From DASYQD01 sp963837455 (GTDB lineage: Bacteria; Acidobacteriota; Thermoanaerobaculia; Multivoradales; JAIOJS01), in contig CAWINM010000001.1 of NCBI GenBank assembly GCA_963837455.1, positions 2,418,001-2,482,000 on the forward strand: a stretch of DNA of 64,000 bases, in the 5' to 3' direction. The notes below the pieces were generated by a model. It made no database searches. It saw only the letters and a program-made list of their open reading frames with translations, and had not been told where the DNA came from. The position numbers and the translations under genes are program-made. Of this stretch, positions 34,050 to 42,846 are shown piece after piece (the stretch's first letter is position 1; each line of letters begins with the position of its first letter).

Positions 34050-34640
34050 ATGCCCGCCCGCGATCCCGATCCCCGAGAGCTCGTCGACCGTGACCTGGAT
34101 GGCTCGCTCGATGCCGTGGAGGGTGAGGCGCTGCGCGCCCGCCTCGGCGAGGACGAGACGCTGCGCCGCGAGCGTGGCGTGCTCGAGCGGCTGCACCAGC
34201 TGCTGGCGGCGGAGCGGGTGGCGGCGCGCCCCGGCTTCGCGCGTGAGGTGATGGCCGCCCTGCCGGCGAGCGCTCCCTGGGAGCAGCGGCGCCTGCAGGG
34301 GTGGCGCTCGGCGGTGACGTCGCTGGCGGCGCTGCTGGCGCTGGCGGTAGGGTTCCTCGGCCTCGCCGGCGCCCGGCTGCACCCGGCATCGCCACTGCTG
34401 GCCGCGGCACAGGCGGTGGTGGACTTCGCCGCCGCGGCGGCGCTCTCCGGTGCCGGCCTGGCCGCAGCCTCATGGCGCGGCGCGGGCATGGCGCTGGCGG
34501 CCGCCCTCGACCTCCCGGCCACGGTGGTCTTCGGCCTCGGCGTGCTGGCGGTCAACGCCCTGCTGCTGGTCTTGTTGCGCCGGCCCGGCTGGCGGCGGCG
34601 GCCCGCAGCCGCCGCGGCGCGCGGTCGCCGCGCGAAGTAG
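34050..34640 (+). CDS. Putative anti-sigma factor, membrane-bound, lacking the zinc motif
   Basis: 196 residues from ATG 34050, with GGAG six bases upstream; a TTG at 34038 is in frame but less likely. The N-terminal region (LVDRDLDGSLDAVEGEALRA) has the outline of an anti-sigma domain but no HxxxCxxC zinc motif. Three hydrophobic segments follow (about 88-105, 115-145 and 152-178). Position directly after the ECF sigma gene supports control of that sigma factor; this is inference. Confidence 0.6.
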   Translation: MPARDPDPRELVDRDLDGSLDAVEGEALRARLGEDETLRRERGVLERLHQLLAAERVAARPGFAREVMAALPASAPWEQRRLQGWRSAVTSLAALLALAVGFLGLAGARLHPASPLLAAAQAVVDFAAAAALSGAGLAAASWRGAGMALAAALDLPATVVFGLGVLAVNALLLVLLRRPGWRRRPAAAAARGRRAK

Positions 34641-34641
34641 C

Positions 34642-35580
34642 GTGACCAACGACCCTCGACGACGCGCCTCCGCGCTCGGCAGTGCCCTGGCCTGCGCCGC
34701 GGCGCTGGCGGCCCTTGGCGCGCCGCCGGCAGCCGCGGCGCCTGCCAGCGCTCCCGCCGCGCTGCGTCTCGATCGCGGCAGTGTCGCTCGCGACCAGGTG
34801 GTGGCGCTGGGGCGCGACCTGGTGGTCGACGGCGAGGCGCTCGCCGACGTCGTAGCCGTGGACGGTACGGTGTCCATCGCCGGCGCCGTGTCGCGCGACG
34901 TCATCGTGCTCGGCGGCGATGTGCGGGTGCTTGCTGGGGGCCGCGTCGACGGGGACGTCTTCGTCCTCGGCGGTGACGTGACGAGCGGTGCCGGCGCCAC
35001 CATCGGAGGCCGCACCGTCGCCTACCCCTCGGTGTCGCGCGCCTGGCTGACGCTGCTCGAGGGTCCCAGCCTCGGCCTGCCCGCCGCCTCGCCGTTCGTC
35101 GTCGGCGCCAAGCTGGCCCTGCTCTGCGGCTGGCTGGTGCTGCTGTTGCTGCTCTTTGCCACCACCGGGCGAGAGGTGCTCTCGACCTCCGAGAGCGTCG
35201 TCGCGGATCCCTTCCGCAACTTCCTGGTCGGCCTCACCGCGGTGCTGAGCCTGCTGCTCACCGCGCTCTTCCTCACCTCCCTCGCCGCCTCGGTGCTGGG
35301 AGTGCCGTTGCTCTTCCTCGCGGTGCTCGTGGCGCTGGTGCTCAAGCTGTGGGGGATGGTGGCGGTGTTCCACGCGCTCGGCGATTGGCTGTCGCGGCGC
35401 CTGCTGCGCGGCCGGCTGTTGCCGCTCTCCGCCGCCACCGCGGGGCTGCTGCTGCTCGGCGTGGCCAAGCTGCTGCCGTGGATCGGCGTCTGGTCGTGGA
35501 CGATCGCCACCCTCATCGGGGTCGGTGCGGCGCTCTCCACCAAGCTCGGGCGTCGCGAGCCCTGGCTGCAGCCGGCGTAG
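34642..35580 (+). CDS. Polymer-forming-domain membrane protein
   Basis: 312 residues from a GTG one base after the previous stop. There is an N-terminal signal or helix, then a short bactofilin-like beta repeat (about 60-130): VVAVDGTVSIAGAVSRDVIV, LGGDVRVLAGGRVDGDVFVL, GGDVTSGAGATIGG. The last 160 residues contain about four or five membrane segments. It may be the effector or signal sensor of the sigma/anti-sigma pair. No enzymatic motif is seen. Confidence 0.7.
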   Translation: MTNDPRRRASALGSALACAAALAALGAPPAAAAPASAPAALRLDRGSVARDQVVALGRDLVVDGEALADVVAVDGTVSIAGAVSRDVIVLGGDVRVLAGGRVDGDVFVLGGDVTSGAGATIGGRTVAYPSVSRAWLTLLEGPSLGLPAASPFVVGAKLALLCGWLVLLLLLFATTGREVLSTSESVVADPFRNFLVGLTAVLSLLLTALFLTSLAASVLGVPLLFLAVLVALVLKLWGMVAVFHALGDWLSRRLLRGRLLPLSAATAGLLLLGVAKLLPWIGVWSWTIATLIGVGAALSTKLGRREPWLQPA

Positions 35581-35656
35581 CAGGCGAGCCCACCGCCCCT
35601 TCCACTCGCGCGCGCTGCTGATAAGGTGGCCCTCGCATGATAGAGGGATGCCCGGC

Positions 35657-36514
35657 ATGCCGGAGGTGACGCGGATCGGGGTGGTTGGCGCCGGCACCAT
35701 GGGACACGGCATCGCCCAGGTGGCGGCGCAGGCCGGTCTCGCGGTAACCCTCGTCGACGTCGCACCGGCGGCGCTCGAGCGCGGTCTCGCCGGTATCGCC
35801 AAGAGCCTCGACCGGCTGCTCGCCAAGGGCAAGCTCGCCGCCGCCGACAAAGAGGCGACGCTGGGCCGCATCCACACCAGCCCCGAGCTCGCGGGCCTGG
35901 TCGACTGCCAGCTGGTGGTGGAGGCGGTGGTCGAGAAGCTGCCGATCAAGGCTTCGGTACTGGCCGAGCTCGACCGCTGCTGCCCGCCGGAGACGATCCT
36001 CGCCAGCAACACCAGCTCGATCTCCATCACCAAGCTCGCCGCCGGCACGCGGCGCGCCGACCGCACCATCGGCATGCACTTCATGAACCCGGTGCCGATG
36101 ATGCAACTGGTGGAGATCATCCGCGGCCTGGCCACTTCGCAGACCACCTACGACCTCGTCGAGGCGACGACGCGAAGGCTCGGCAAGACGCCGGTCGAGG
36201 TGCACGACGCGCCCGGCTTCGTCTCCAACCGGGTGTTGCTGCCGATGATCAACGAGGCGGTCTTCGCGTTGCACGAGGGCGTCGGCACCGCCGAGGCGAT
36301 CGACCAGGTGATGAAGCTGGGCATGAACCATCCGATGGGTCCGCTGGCGCTCGCCGACCTCATCGGCCTCGACGTTTGCCTCGACATCCTGCGCGTGTTG
36401 CACGACGGCTTCGGCGATCCCAAGTACCGACCCTGCCCCTTGCTGGTGAAGATGGTCGACGCCGGCTACCTGGGACGGAAGAGCTGCCGAGGGTTCTACT
36501 CCTATGACTCCTAA
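35657..36514 (+). CDS. 3-hydroxybutyryl-CoA dehydrogenase
   Basis: 285 residues; ATG 35657 has GAGGG nine bases upstream, and an ATG at 35648 is also in frame. The NAD-binding loop is GVVGAGTMGHGIAQ. Conserved substrate and catalytic stretches are LASNTSSISITKLA, GMHFMNPVPMMQLVEII and APGFVSNRVLLPMINEAVFA. It interconverts 3-hydroxybutyryl-CoA and acetoacetyl-CoA. No other beta-oxidation or butyrate gene is adjacent, so its pathway is unclear. Confidence 0.94.
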   Translation: MPEVTRIGVVGAGTMGHGIAQVAAQAGLAVTLVDVAPAALERGLAGIAKSLDRLLAKGKLAAADKEATLGRIHTSPELAGLVDCQLVVEAVVEKLPIKASVLAELDRCCPPETILASNTSSISITKLAAGTRRADRTIGMHFMNPVPMMQLVEIIRGLATSQTTYDLVEATTRRLGKTPVEVHDAPGFVSNRVLLPMINEAVFALHEGVGTAEAIDQVMKLGMNHPMGPLALADLIGLDVCLDILRVLHDGFGDPKYRPCPLLVKMVDAGYLGRKSCRGFYSYDS

Positions 36515-36574
36515 CGGCGAGAGAGGCCCACGGAGCGCGGCGGGCGCGACCCGAGATTGAAGGCGACCCAACCC

Positions 36575-38416
36575 GTGTACTGCCAGGCCTGCGGCGTCGG
36601 CAACCCGGACGACCAGGAGTTCTGCCGCCGCTGCCACCACAAGCTGCTGGTGGTGTCGGGCACCGGCCGCGACCGCGACGACCTGCTCGCCGAGCTCGAA
36701 GAGGAGTTCTCGTTCGACGAGCACCTGCTCGAGCGCATCTCGCTGCTCGAGGAGGCGGTCAAGCGGTCGACCGAGACGCTCGAGCACCTGCTCGGTGTGG
36801 TGCAGAAGCAGGAGGAGAACCTCGCCATGGCCGAGGCCGGCCTGGCCACGGTGCGCGAGCTGCTCGAGCGCAAGCAGCTGGTCACCCGCGAGGAGTGGGA
36901 GCTGCTCTGGGGGCGCCGGCGCGATCAGCGTCTGCTGGCGCTCGAGAAGCGCGACCGCTTCCAGCGGCTGCGCGAGCGCATCCTGGCCCTCCACCACGGG
37001 CCTCGCCAGGAGGAGTTCCTGCGCCTGCTCGAGGAGGCGAGCCGCGCCTTCTCCGCCCTCGAGCTCGACCGCGCCATGGAGGCTCTGGAGGGGGCCGCCC
37101 GCCTCGACCGCGACAACCACGAGCTGGTGCACCTGCTCGGCGAGTGCGCGTTCCACGCCGGCGAGCTGCCGCGCGCCCTCGGCTGGTTCGACCGCTTGCT
37201 CGAGCTCAAGCCGGGCCACTTCGAGGGGCTGGTCTACGGCGGCGTCATCCGCCACGAGGCCGGCGACGTGGAGGGTGCGAGCAGGCTGCTGCAGCGTGCC
37301 GTCGAGCTGCACGGCGAGAGCTTCCTGCCGCACTTCAGCCTGGGGGCCGTCTACGCCTCGCAAGGGGACCCGGTGCGGGCGGCCCAGCACCTGCAGCGGG
37401 CGGTGCGCATCGAGCCGGTGCCCCAGGCCCTGTTCCTGCTCGGGCGCTGTTTGCACGAGCTCGGACAGCTCGGGCCGGCGATGCGCTGCCTGCGCGACGC
37501 CGTCGTCAAGAGCCCGCTGTTCGAGGAGGCGCACTACCAGCTCGGCCTCGTCTACCTCGACCGCCGCTGGAACCGCAAGGCGCTCGATGCCTTCCGTCGC
37601 GCGCAGCGGCTCAACCCGCGCAAGTTCCGCTACCGCGAGCTGGTGCGCTACCTCGGCGAGCAGGGTGCCTCGCCGCTGCCACCGGTCTCCGGTGAGGCGG
37701 CCGCGGCGCTGCGCCAGGGGGAGGCGGCGCTCGACGCCGACCGGCTCGACGATGCCTACCGCTGCTTCCGTCGGGCGCTCAAGAACGCGCCCGATCACCC
37801 GACGGTGCTCACCTACTACGCGCTCGCCTGCCTCGCGCTCGACCGCCCGCAGGAGATCGAGGGAGTGGTGCGCCGCGTCGCCGGCGAGAACCCGGGTGAG
37901 ATGCTGCTCTCCACCGCCTACGCCACCTGGATCGAGGCGCTGCGCGAGCAGGGCCGGCTGCGCGAGGGCAACCGCCTGGGCGAGGAGCTGCTCGCCGCCG
38001 GCCGTGGCAACTTTGCGAAGACCATCGCCTACTACGAGATGGCGTGGAACCTGGCGGAGATGGAGGAGAGCCTCGACGACGCCCTCGAGTTCGCGCGCCG
38101 CGCCGTCGACCTCGCGCCAGAGGAGCTGCAGCAGTTCCCTCTCGCCGCGCTCGGCTGGGTGCACTACAAGCGCAAGGAATACTCGCAGGCGGTGGAGTTC
38201 CTCACCCGCGCGAGCCAGCTCGGCACCTCCGCGGCGACCCTCACCCAGCTGGGGATGGCGCTGCTCGCCGCCGGGGACGAGGAGCAGGCGCGGCGCGTGC
38301 TCGAGCGCGCCCGCACCCTGCGCGGCCGCGGGCAGGGGCTCGAGTTCAAGATGATGGAGTGCCTGCGCGACAGCAACCGGTTCCACTCCCGGCTGCGCGT
38401 TCGCGGCAAGGCCTGA
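36575..38416 (+). CDS. Zinc-ribbon TPR protein
   Basis: 613 residues from GTG 36575; an in-frame TTG at 36557 would add six residues. The N-terminal zinc ribbon is YCQACG...FCRRCHHKL, followed by a coiled region (about 35-110) and then about ten tetratricopeptide repeats to the end (for example YQLGLVYLDRRWNRKALDAF). There is no signal peptide, so it is cytoplasmic or peripheral. It is probably a scaffold or regulator; the specific function is unknown. Confidence 0.75.
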   Translation: MYCQACGVGNPDDQEFCRRCHHKLLVVSGTGRDRDDLLAELEEEFSFDEHLLERISLLEEAVKRSTETLEHLLGVVQKQEENLAMAEAGLATVRELLERKQLVTREEWELLWGRRRDQRLLALEKRDRFQRLRERILALHHGPRQEEFLRLLEEASRAFSALELDRAMEALEGAARLDRDNHELVHLLGECAFHAGELPRALGWFDRLLELKPGHFEGLVYGGVIRHEAGDVEGASRLLQRAVELHGESFLPHFSLGAVYASQGDPVRAAQHLQRAVRIEPVPQALFLLGRCLHELGQLGPAMRCLRDAVVKSPLFEEAHYQLGLVYLDRRWNRKALDAFRRAQRLNPRKFRYRELVRYLGEQGASPLPPVSGEAAAALRQGEAALDADRLDDAYRCFRRALKNAPDHPTVLTYYALACLALDRPQEIEGVVRRVAGENPGEMLLSTAYATWIEALREQGRLREGNRLGEELLAAGRGNFAKTIAYYEMAWNLAEMEESLDDALEFARRAVDLAPEELQQFPLAALGWVHYKRKEYSQAVEFLTRASQLGTSAATLTQLGMALLAAGDEEQARRVLERARTLRGRGQGLEFKMMECLRDSNRFHSRLRVRGKA

Positions 38417-38635
38417 GCCGGCGCCCACTGCGCCGCGTCCGCGGGCCAGAGGGGTGTTGGCAGAGGTGCAGCCGGCTCGGTGGGCGGCCAGCGTCCCTTA
38501 CGGCGCGGCTGCCGGGAGCCCCGGGTCAGCGGCGGTGGGAGCCGGAGGACGGGCAGCGTGTCCCGTCGTCACGCGCAGAGGGTTCTGCCGTCCACCGGCG
38601 GCGACCCGGGCTCGCGGGTAGCGGTACCATGATGG

Positions 38636-40429
38636 GTGCCCCTCTCGGGACGCACGGACATGTCGAGGACCTTCGCCGGATCTCTGACGCTGCGGGCACT
38701 GCCGCTCCTCGCTGCGACCGCGGTCGCGTGCGCCCGCGATCCAGCGGCGCGGCTGCAGCCGGTGCAGGACCTGTTGGGCGACCTGCGGGCTTCCGTGCGG
38801 CCGGCTGCGGCGGGGGCGGGCTCCTCCTGCCTGGCGGCGGCGCGCTCCAAGGACGGCGTGTTCCTGCCTGCCGGCAGCCCCGCGGTGCTGTTCTCCTCGG
38901 CGCCGCACGCCTCGTCCCTGCTCGTCGCCGACGTGCGCTCCTGCGGCGGTCCGGGGCGGCTGCGCATCGCGGCCGAGAGCGACGAGGCCCCCGCCGTGAG
39001 AGCCGTCGTCGAGGTGGGTGAGACGGTGGTGACCAGGCTGCCGGCGGCCGTCGGCCCGGTGCGCATCGAGCTCGAAGCCGTCGGTCGCGCGGGCCTGGTG
39101 GTGCGGAGGCTCGAGCTGTCGCAGCCGCGGCCGGCGCGCGCCGCGGGGTCTGTCGCCGCCAGCCCGCCGGCGCGGCGGCTCGACGTGCTGGTCTACCTGA
39201 TCGACGCGCTGCGTCGCGACGAGCTCGGATGCTACGGCAACCGGCGGCCGGTGTCGCCGCATCTCGACGCTCTCGCTGCCGAGGGAGCCCTCTTCGCCGA
39301 CGCCATCGCCGTCTCTTCCTGGACACGGCCGGCGGTGGCCTCGCTGTTCACCGGCCTGCGCCCGACCACCCATGGCGTCAACGACCGTAGCGATGCCCTG
39401 CGCCCCGAGGCGACGACGCTGGCGGAGCTGCTGCACGGCGCGGGGTACCGCACCGGTGGCTTCGTCACCAATCCCCATGCCGGCGCTCGCTTCGGTTTCA
39501 GCCAGGGCTTCGAGAGGTTCCGCGGCTTCACCCACCGGCAGGTCGACGCCTTCGACGTCAACCGCGCCTTCCTCGACTGGCTGGACGCGGGCGCTGCCGA
39601 CCCGCGCCCGGTCTTCGCCTATCTGCACACCACGGATCCGCATGGTCCCTACGAGCCCACCGCGCCGTGGCGGCAGCGCTTCGCCGCTGGCGTGCCGCCG
39701 GAGCTCGGCAGCCGGCCGTCGCTCAATGAGCTGGTGGAGAAGGAGGTCGCCGGCGAGGAACGCGAGGCGGCACCCTTGCGGCGCCTCTACGACGCCGAGG
39801 TGGCAGCCAACGACGCCGCGTTCGGCGAGCTCCGCGCGGCGCTGCGCCGGCGCGGCCGCTGGAGCCGCACGCTGGTGGTGATGCTCTCCGACCACGGCGA
39901 GGAGTTCCGCGAGCACGGTGGCTGGGAGCATGGCTACACCCTGCACCGCGAGGTGCTGGAGGTCCCGTTGCTGATCCGGCTGCCGGGTCTGCCCGGCGGC
40001 GTGCGGGTGCGCCAGACGGTGCGTCAGGTCGACCTCCTGCCCACCATCCTGGAGGCGGTAGGGGCGCCCCTGCCGCCGCGGCTCGAGGGGCGCAGTCTGC
40101 TGCCGCTGCTCAGTGGGCGCCAGCCGCCGGCGTCGCCGCCGGTGCTCTCCTACCTGCAGTTCGACGGCCGGCGGGCCGCCGCCGTGACCACGCCCTCCTA
40201 CCGTCTCATCGCCAGCCTGCGTACCGCCGAGCCGGAGCTCGCGCTCTACGATCGGCGCCACGATCGGCTGGAGCTGCGTGACGTTGGCGCGGAAAGGCCG
40301 GTAGCGCTCGCCTATCTTCGTCACCTGTTGCGCGACGGCGAGACGCCGAGTGCCGGGCTGGCGCACAAGGTCCGGAGCTTCGATCCCGAGACCATGGCCC
40401 AGATGCGGGCGCTCGGCTACGCGCACTGA
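38636..40429 (+). CDS. Sulfatase/alkaline phosphatase superfamily lipoprotein 1
   Basis: 597 residues from GTG 38636; an ATG at 38660 gives 589 and a cleaner signal peptide (LPLLAATAVACARD). TACCAT at 38625-38630 ends five bases before the GTG. Residues about 55-175 form an extra beta domain. The hydrolase domain has the metal motif LIDALRRDELGCYG and ends with SDHGEEFREHGGWEHGYTLH. The nucleophile region reads SWTRPAVASLFTGLRP, without the C/S-x-P-x-R sulfatase motif. It ends in MRALGYAH. Substrate unknown. Confidence 0.78.
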   Translation: MPLSGRTDMSRTFAGSLTLRALPLLAATAVACARDPAARLQPVQDLLGDLRASVRPAAAGAGSSCLAAARSKDGVFLPAGSPAVLFSSAPHASSLLVADVRSCGGPGRLRIAAESDEAPAVRAVVEVGETVVTRLPAAVGPVRIELEAVGRAGLVVRRLELSQPRPARAAGSVAASPPARRLDVLVYLIDALRRDELGCYGNRRPVSPHLDALAAEGALFADAIAVSSWTRPAVASLFTGLRPTTHGVNDRSDALRPEATTLAELLHGAGYRTGGFVTNPHAGARFGFSQGFERFRGFTHRQVDAFDVNRAFLDWLDAGAADPRPVFAYLHTTDPHGPYEPTAPWRQRFAAGVPPELGSRPSLNELVEKEVAGEEREAAPLRRLYDAEVAANDAAFGELRAALRRRGRWSRTLVVMLSDHGEEFREHGGWEHGYTLHREVLEVPLLIRLPGLPGGVRVRQTVRQVDLLPTILEAVGAPLPPRLEGRSLLPLLSGRQPPASPPVLSYLQFDGRRAAAVTTPSYRLIASLRTAEPELALYDRRHDRLELRDVGAERPVALAYLRHLLRDGETPSAGLAHKVRSFDPETMAQMRALGYAH

Positions 40430-40740
40430 GCGCGGCGCCGCGCCACGCGGCGGGCGCGCCACGTTGGCCCCGCTCGCCGTCACTGCCGGGTCTGCGGCGC
40501 CGGGACGTGGAGGCCGCACGAGCAGCCGCAGCGCGAAGGGTGAAATCGGCCACCCTCGTTGCGGCCGTGCGCGGCACCGCGCTTGCAGCGCGGCCCTCCC
40601 GCCAGCCACGGAAGCACCCACGTGCCCCACTTCACCCACCTCGTCCGACCTCACCCCCGCGGGGCCCGCCGCAGCTCGGCGCAGCGCCGCGGGTGCCCCC
40701 TGCGCTTCCGAGGCGGTCTTCCAAGGAGACCACTTCGATG
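40430..40740 (+). other. Intergenic region, 311 bases
   Basis: A perfect 14-base palindrome (GCGCGGCGCCGCGC, 40430-40443) directly follows the stop codon and may help end transcription, although no T tract follows. AAGGAG lies shortly before the next ATG. I see no other gene or clear promoter. Confidence 0.4.
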
Positions 40741-42450
40741 CAGATTTCGACTCGCCTCGTTGCCCTTTCTGCCCGGTTCCTGGTGGCCGCGCTGGCGCCG
40801 GTCACCCTGGCCGCGGCGCAACCCGTGGAGGAGACCCTCGGCTACACGCTGCACACGGCGGCCAGCCGCCACGAGGCGCTGCTGGTGCCCGCCTCGCGCC
40901 GGCTGGGCGTGATCTTCGCGCGCCCGCCGGAGGTGGCGCTCGCGCCGCTCGACGCGCGGCGGATCGCCGCGGCCGAGCGCCAGGGTGGCCACGACCCCGA
41001 GGTCAAGGTGATGAGCTACGCCGTGCCGCGCCGCCTGGCAGTCACCGTCGTCGACGGCGCCTGGACGGCGCTTGCGGATGGTCGTGCCCTGTGGGTTGCC
41101 GACCTCACCTCGCCGGCAGCTCTCGCCCTGCGGCTGCACTTCCGCGGCGTCTCCCTTCCCGATGGCTCCGAGCTCGCGATCTACGAGCCGGCCGCGGGTG
41201 GCGCGCCGGTGGCCGCCGCCGAGGTGCACCTCGGCTCCCCCGCCGAGCGCGAGCGGGACGAGATCTGGAGTGGGTTGGTCATCGGCGAGCGGGCCCGCGT
41301 CGAGTACCTGGCCCCGGCAGGGGCGAGCCTCGACGAGCTGCCCTTTCGCCTCGACCAGCTGCTGCACGTGTACCGCGACCTGGTGCGCGAGGCGTGGGAG
41401 GCCAAGCGCGCCGGTGCCTGCAACAACGACGTCGCGTGCTACGACGAGCTGGCGTCCGTCAAGCGCGCGGTGGCGCTGGTGCTGATGCCCTACGGCGCCT
41501 GTACCGGCACGCTGCTGGCCGACGGGGCGCACGATGGGGCTCCCTACTTCCTCACCGCCAACCACTGCCTGTCACGCCAGTCCGACGCCGCCGGCACCGA
41601 GCTCGTCTGGTTCTACGAGACGGCCGCCTGCGGCGCCAACCCGCCGTCGCTGCGCTCGCTGCCGCGCTCGCGTGGCGCCCGGATCGTCAGCACCGGGGCG
41701 CGGTCGGACTACACCCTGCTGATGGTCAAGGGTGCCCTGCCGCCGAATCCGACCTTCGCCGGCTGGACCAGCGATCTGCCGGCCGCCGGCACGCCGAGCC
41801 TGGTGATCCACCACCCCGACGGCGACTTCAAGCGTGTCAGCTTCGGCAAGGTGGCCGACGACTCCCGGATCTGCCGGCGCGCCTGGCCCGGCCGCCAGCT
41901 GGTGCGCATCGACTGGACCGACGGCCCCACCGAGCCGGGCTCCTCCGGAGCCGGTATCTTTCGCGCCGACACGCAGCAGCTCTTCGGCCAGCTCCTCGGC
42001 GGGCCGTCCTCCTGCGGCAACGAGACCTTCGACTGCTTCGGGGCCTTCGCGACGACCTACTCCCGCATCCGCGACGTGCTATGGGCGGCGCCGGACGATA
42101 GCTCGGAGGACAACGACAGCTGCCGCCACGCCCGCAAGGTGAGGCCCGGCACCCTGGCCGGGCGCGTCGCCAAGTTGGGCGACGACGACTGGTACCGCAT
42201 GCGGGTACCGGCCGGGAAGCGGGTGACGGTGCACCTCGACTTCCTGCTCGAGGACGGCGCTATCGAGCTCGCCGGGGCCACGAGCTGCGCCTCGCCCAGC
42301 ATGGTGTTGGGCTCGTCGAGCGGCAACGCCGATGACGTCGTTCTCGCGGGCCCCGGCCACGACGCGCTCCCTGTCACTCTCTACTGGCGCGTGCGGCTCG
42401 CGCCCGCCAGCACGCGGAACAGCTACGCGATGACGGTCAGCGTGCAGTGA
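40741..42450 (+). CDS. Secreted lysyl-endopeptidase-like serine protease
   Basis: 569 residues. Signal peptide (about 1-27), an N-terminal propeptide-like domain (about 30-225), then a trypsin-fold domain. The triad is visible as FLTANHC (His276), SDYTLLMV (Asp324) and EPGSSGAGIF (Ser403). Paired cysteines resemble Achromobacter lysyl endopeptidase. The C-terminal 115 residues match a pre-peptidase beta domain (GDDDWYRMRVPAGKRVTVHL). It is probably an exported protein-degrading enzyme. The ATG has AAGGAG upstream. Confidence 0.85.
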   Translation, partial: QISTRLVALSARFLVAALAPVTLAAAQPVEETLGYTLHTAASRHEALLVPASRRLGVIFARPPEVALAPLDARRIAAAERQGGHDPEVKVMSYAVPRRLAVTVVDGAWTALADGRALWVADLTSPAALALRLHFRGVSLPDGSELAIYEPAAGGAPVAAAEVHLGSPAERERDEIWSGLVIGERARVEYLAPAGASLDELPFRLDQLLHVYRDLVREAWEAKRAGACNNDVACYDELASVKRAVALVLMPYGACTGTLLADGAHDGAPYFLTANHCLSRQSDAAGTELVWFYETAACGANPPSLRSLPRSRGARIVSTGARSDYTLLMVKGALPPNPTFAGWTSDLPAAGTPSLVIHHPDGDFKRVSFGKVADDSRICRRAWPGRQLVRIDWTDGPTEPGSSGAGIFRADTQQLFGQLLGGPSSCGNETFDCFGAFATTYSRIRDVLWAAPDDSSEDNDSCRHARKVRPGTLAGRVAKLGDDDWYRMRVPAGKRVTVHLDFLLEDGAIELAGATSCASPSMVLGSSSGNADDVVLAGPGHDALPVTLYWRVRLAPASTRNSYAMTVSVQ

Positions 42451-42846
42451 ACCTTGGCGGTGGGGCGGGGCGCCGCTCCACCGCGGGCTCGCGCGCCGTG
42501 GCTCACCCGCTCGCAGGCAAGCAACTCCTGGCGCCATCGCCTCGGGCGCCGGCGCGCTCCTGCTCGTCGCGGCAGTAGCGAGCCTGGCCCCCGTGCGGCG
42601 CGCGCCGCGCGTCGACCCGGTCGGGACCCTACGCCGGTCATGAGCCGCGGACCTCTCGACGAGTCGCCCGCGGGCCGCTGATCGCCGGCTGCGGCGTGCC
42701 GGTGCGGCCCTGTCGATCCGCCCAGGTCACTCCCATCTCCTGCACCCGTCGTGCTACCTTCTCGGCGCCCCCATTCGCGGCGGGCCATTCCCTCGCGCTC
42801 TTCGCGTCGTGATGGTGATCCACCCTGCAGCCGAGCCAGCCAGGCG
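42451..42846 (+). other. Intergenic region, 396 bases
   Basis: A possible hairpin lies just after the protease stop: GCGGTGG at 42457-42463 pairs with CCACCGC at 42478-42484 across 14 bases. A TGC-TACCTT stretch at 42752-42760 could be a weak extended -10 for the next gene. ORFs here look like noise. Confidence 0.35.

Noticed and set aside
35513..38428. 971-residue antisense open frame over the dehydrogenase and TPR genes
   Set aside because: Composition artefact; the plus-strand dehydrogenase is unambiguous.
42454..42681. Small open frame after the protease
   Set aside because: Arg/Ala/Pro-rich with no ribosome site or recognisable motif; it lies in the intergenic hairpin region.
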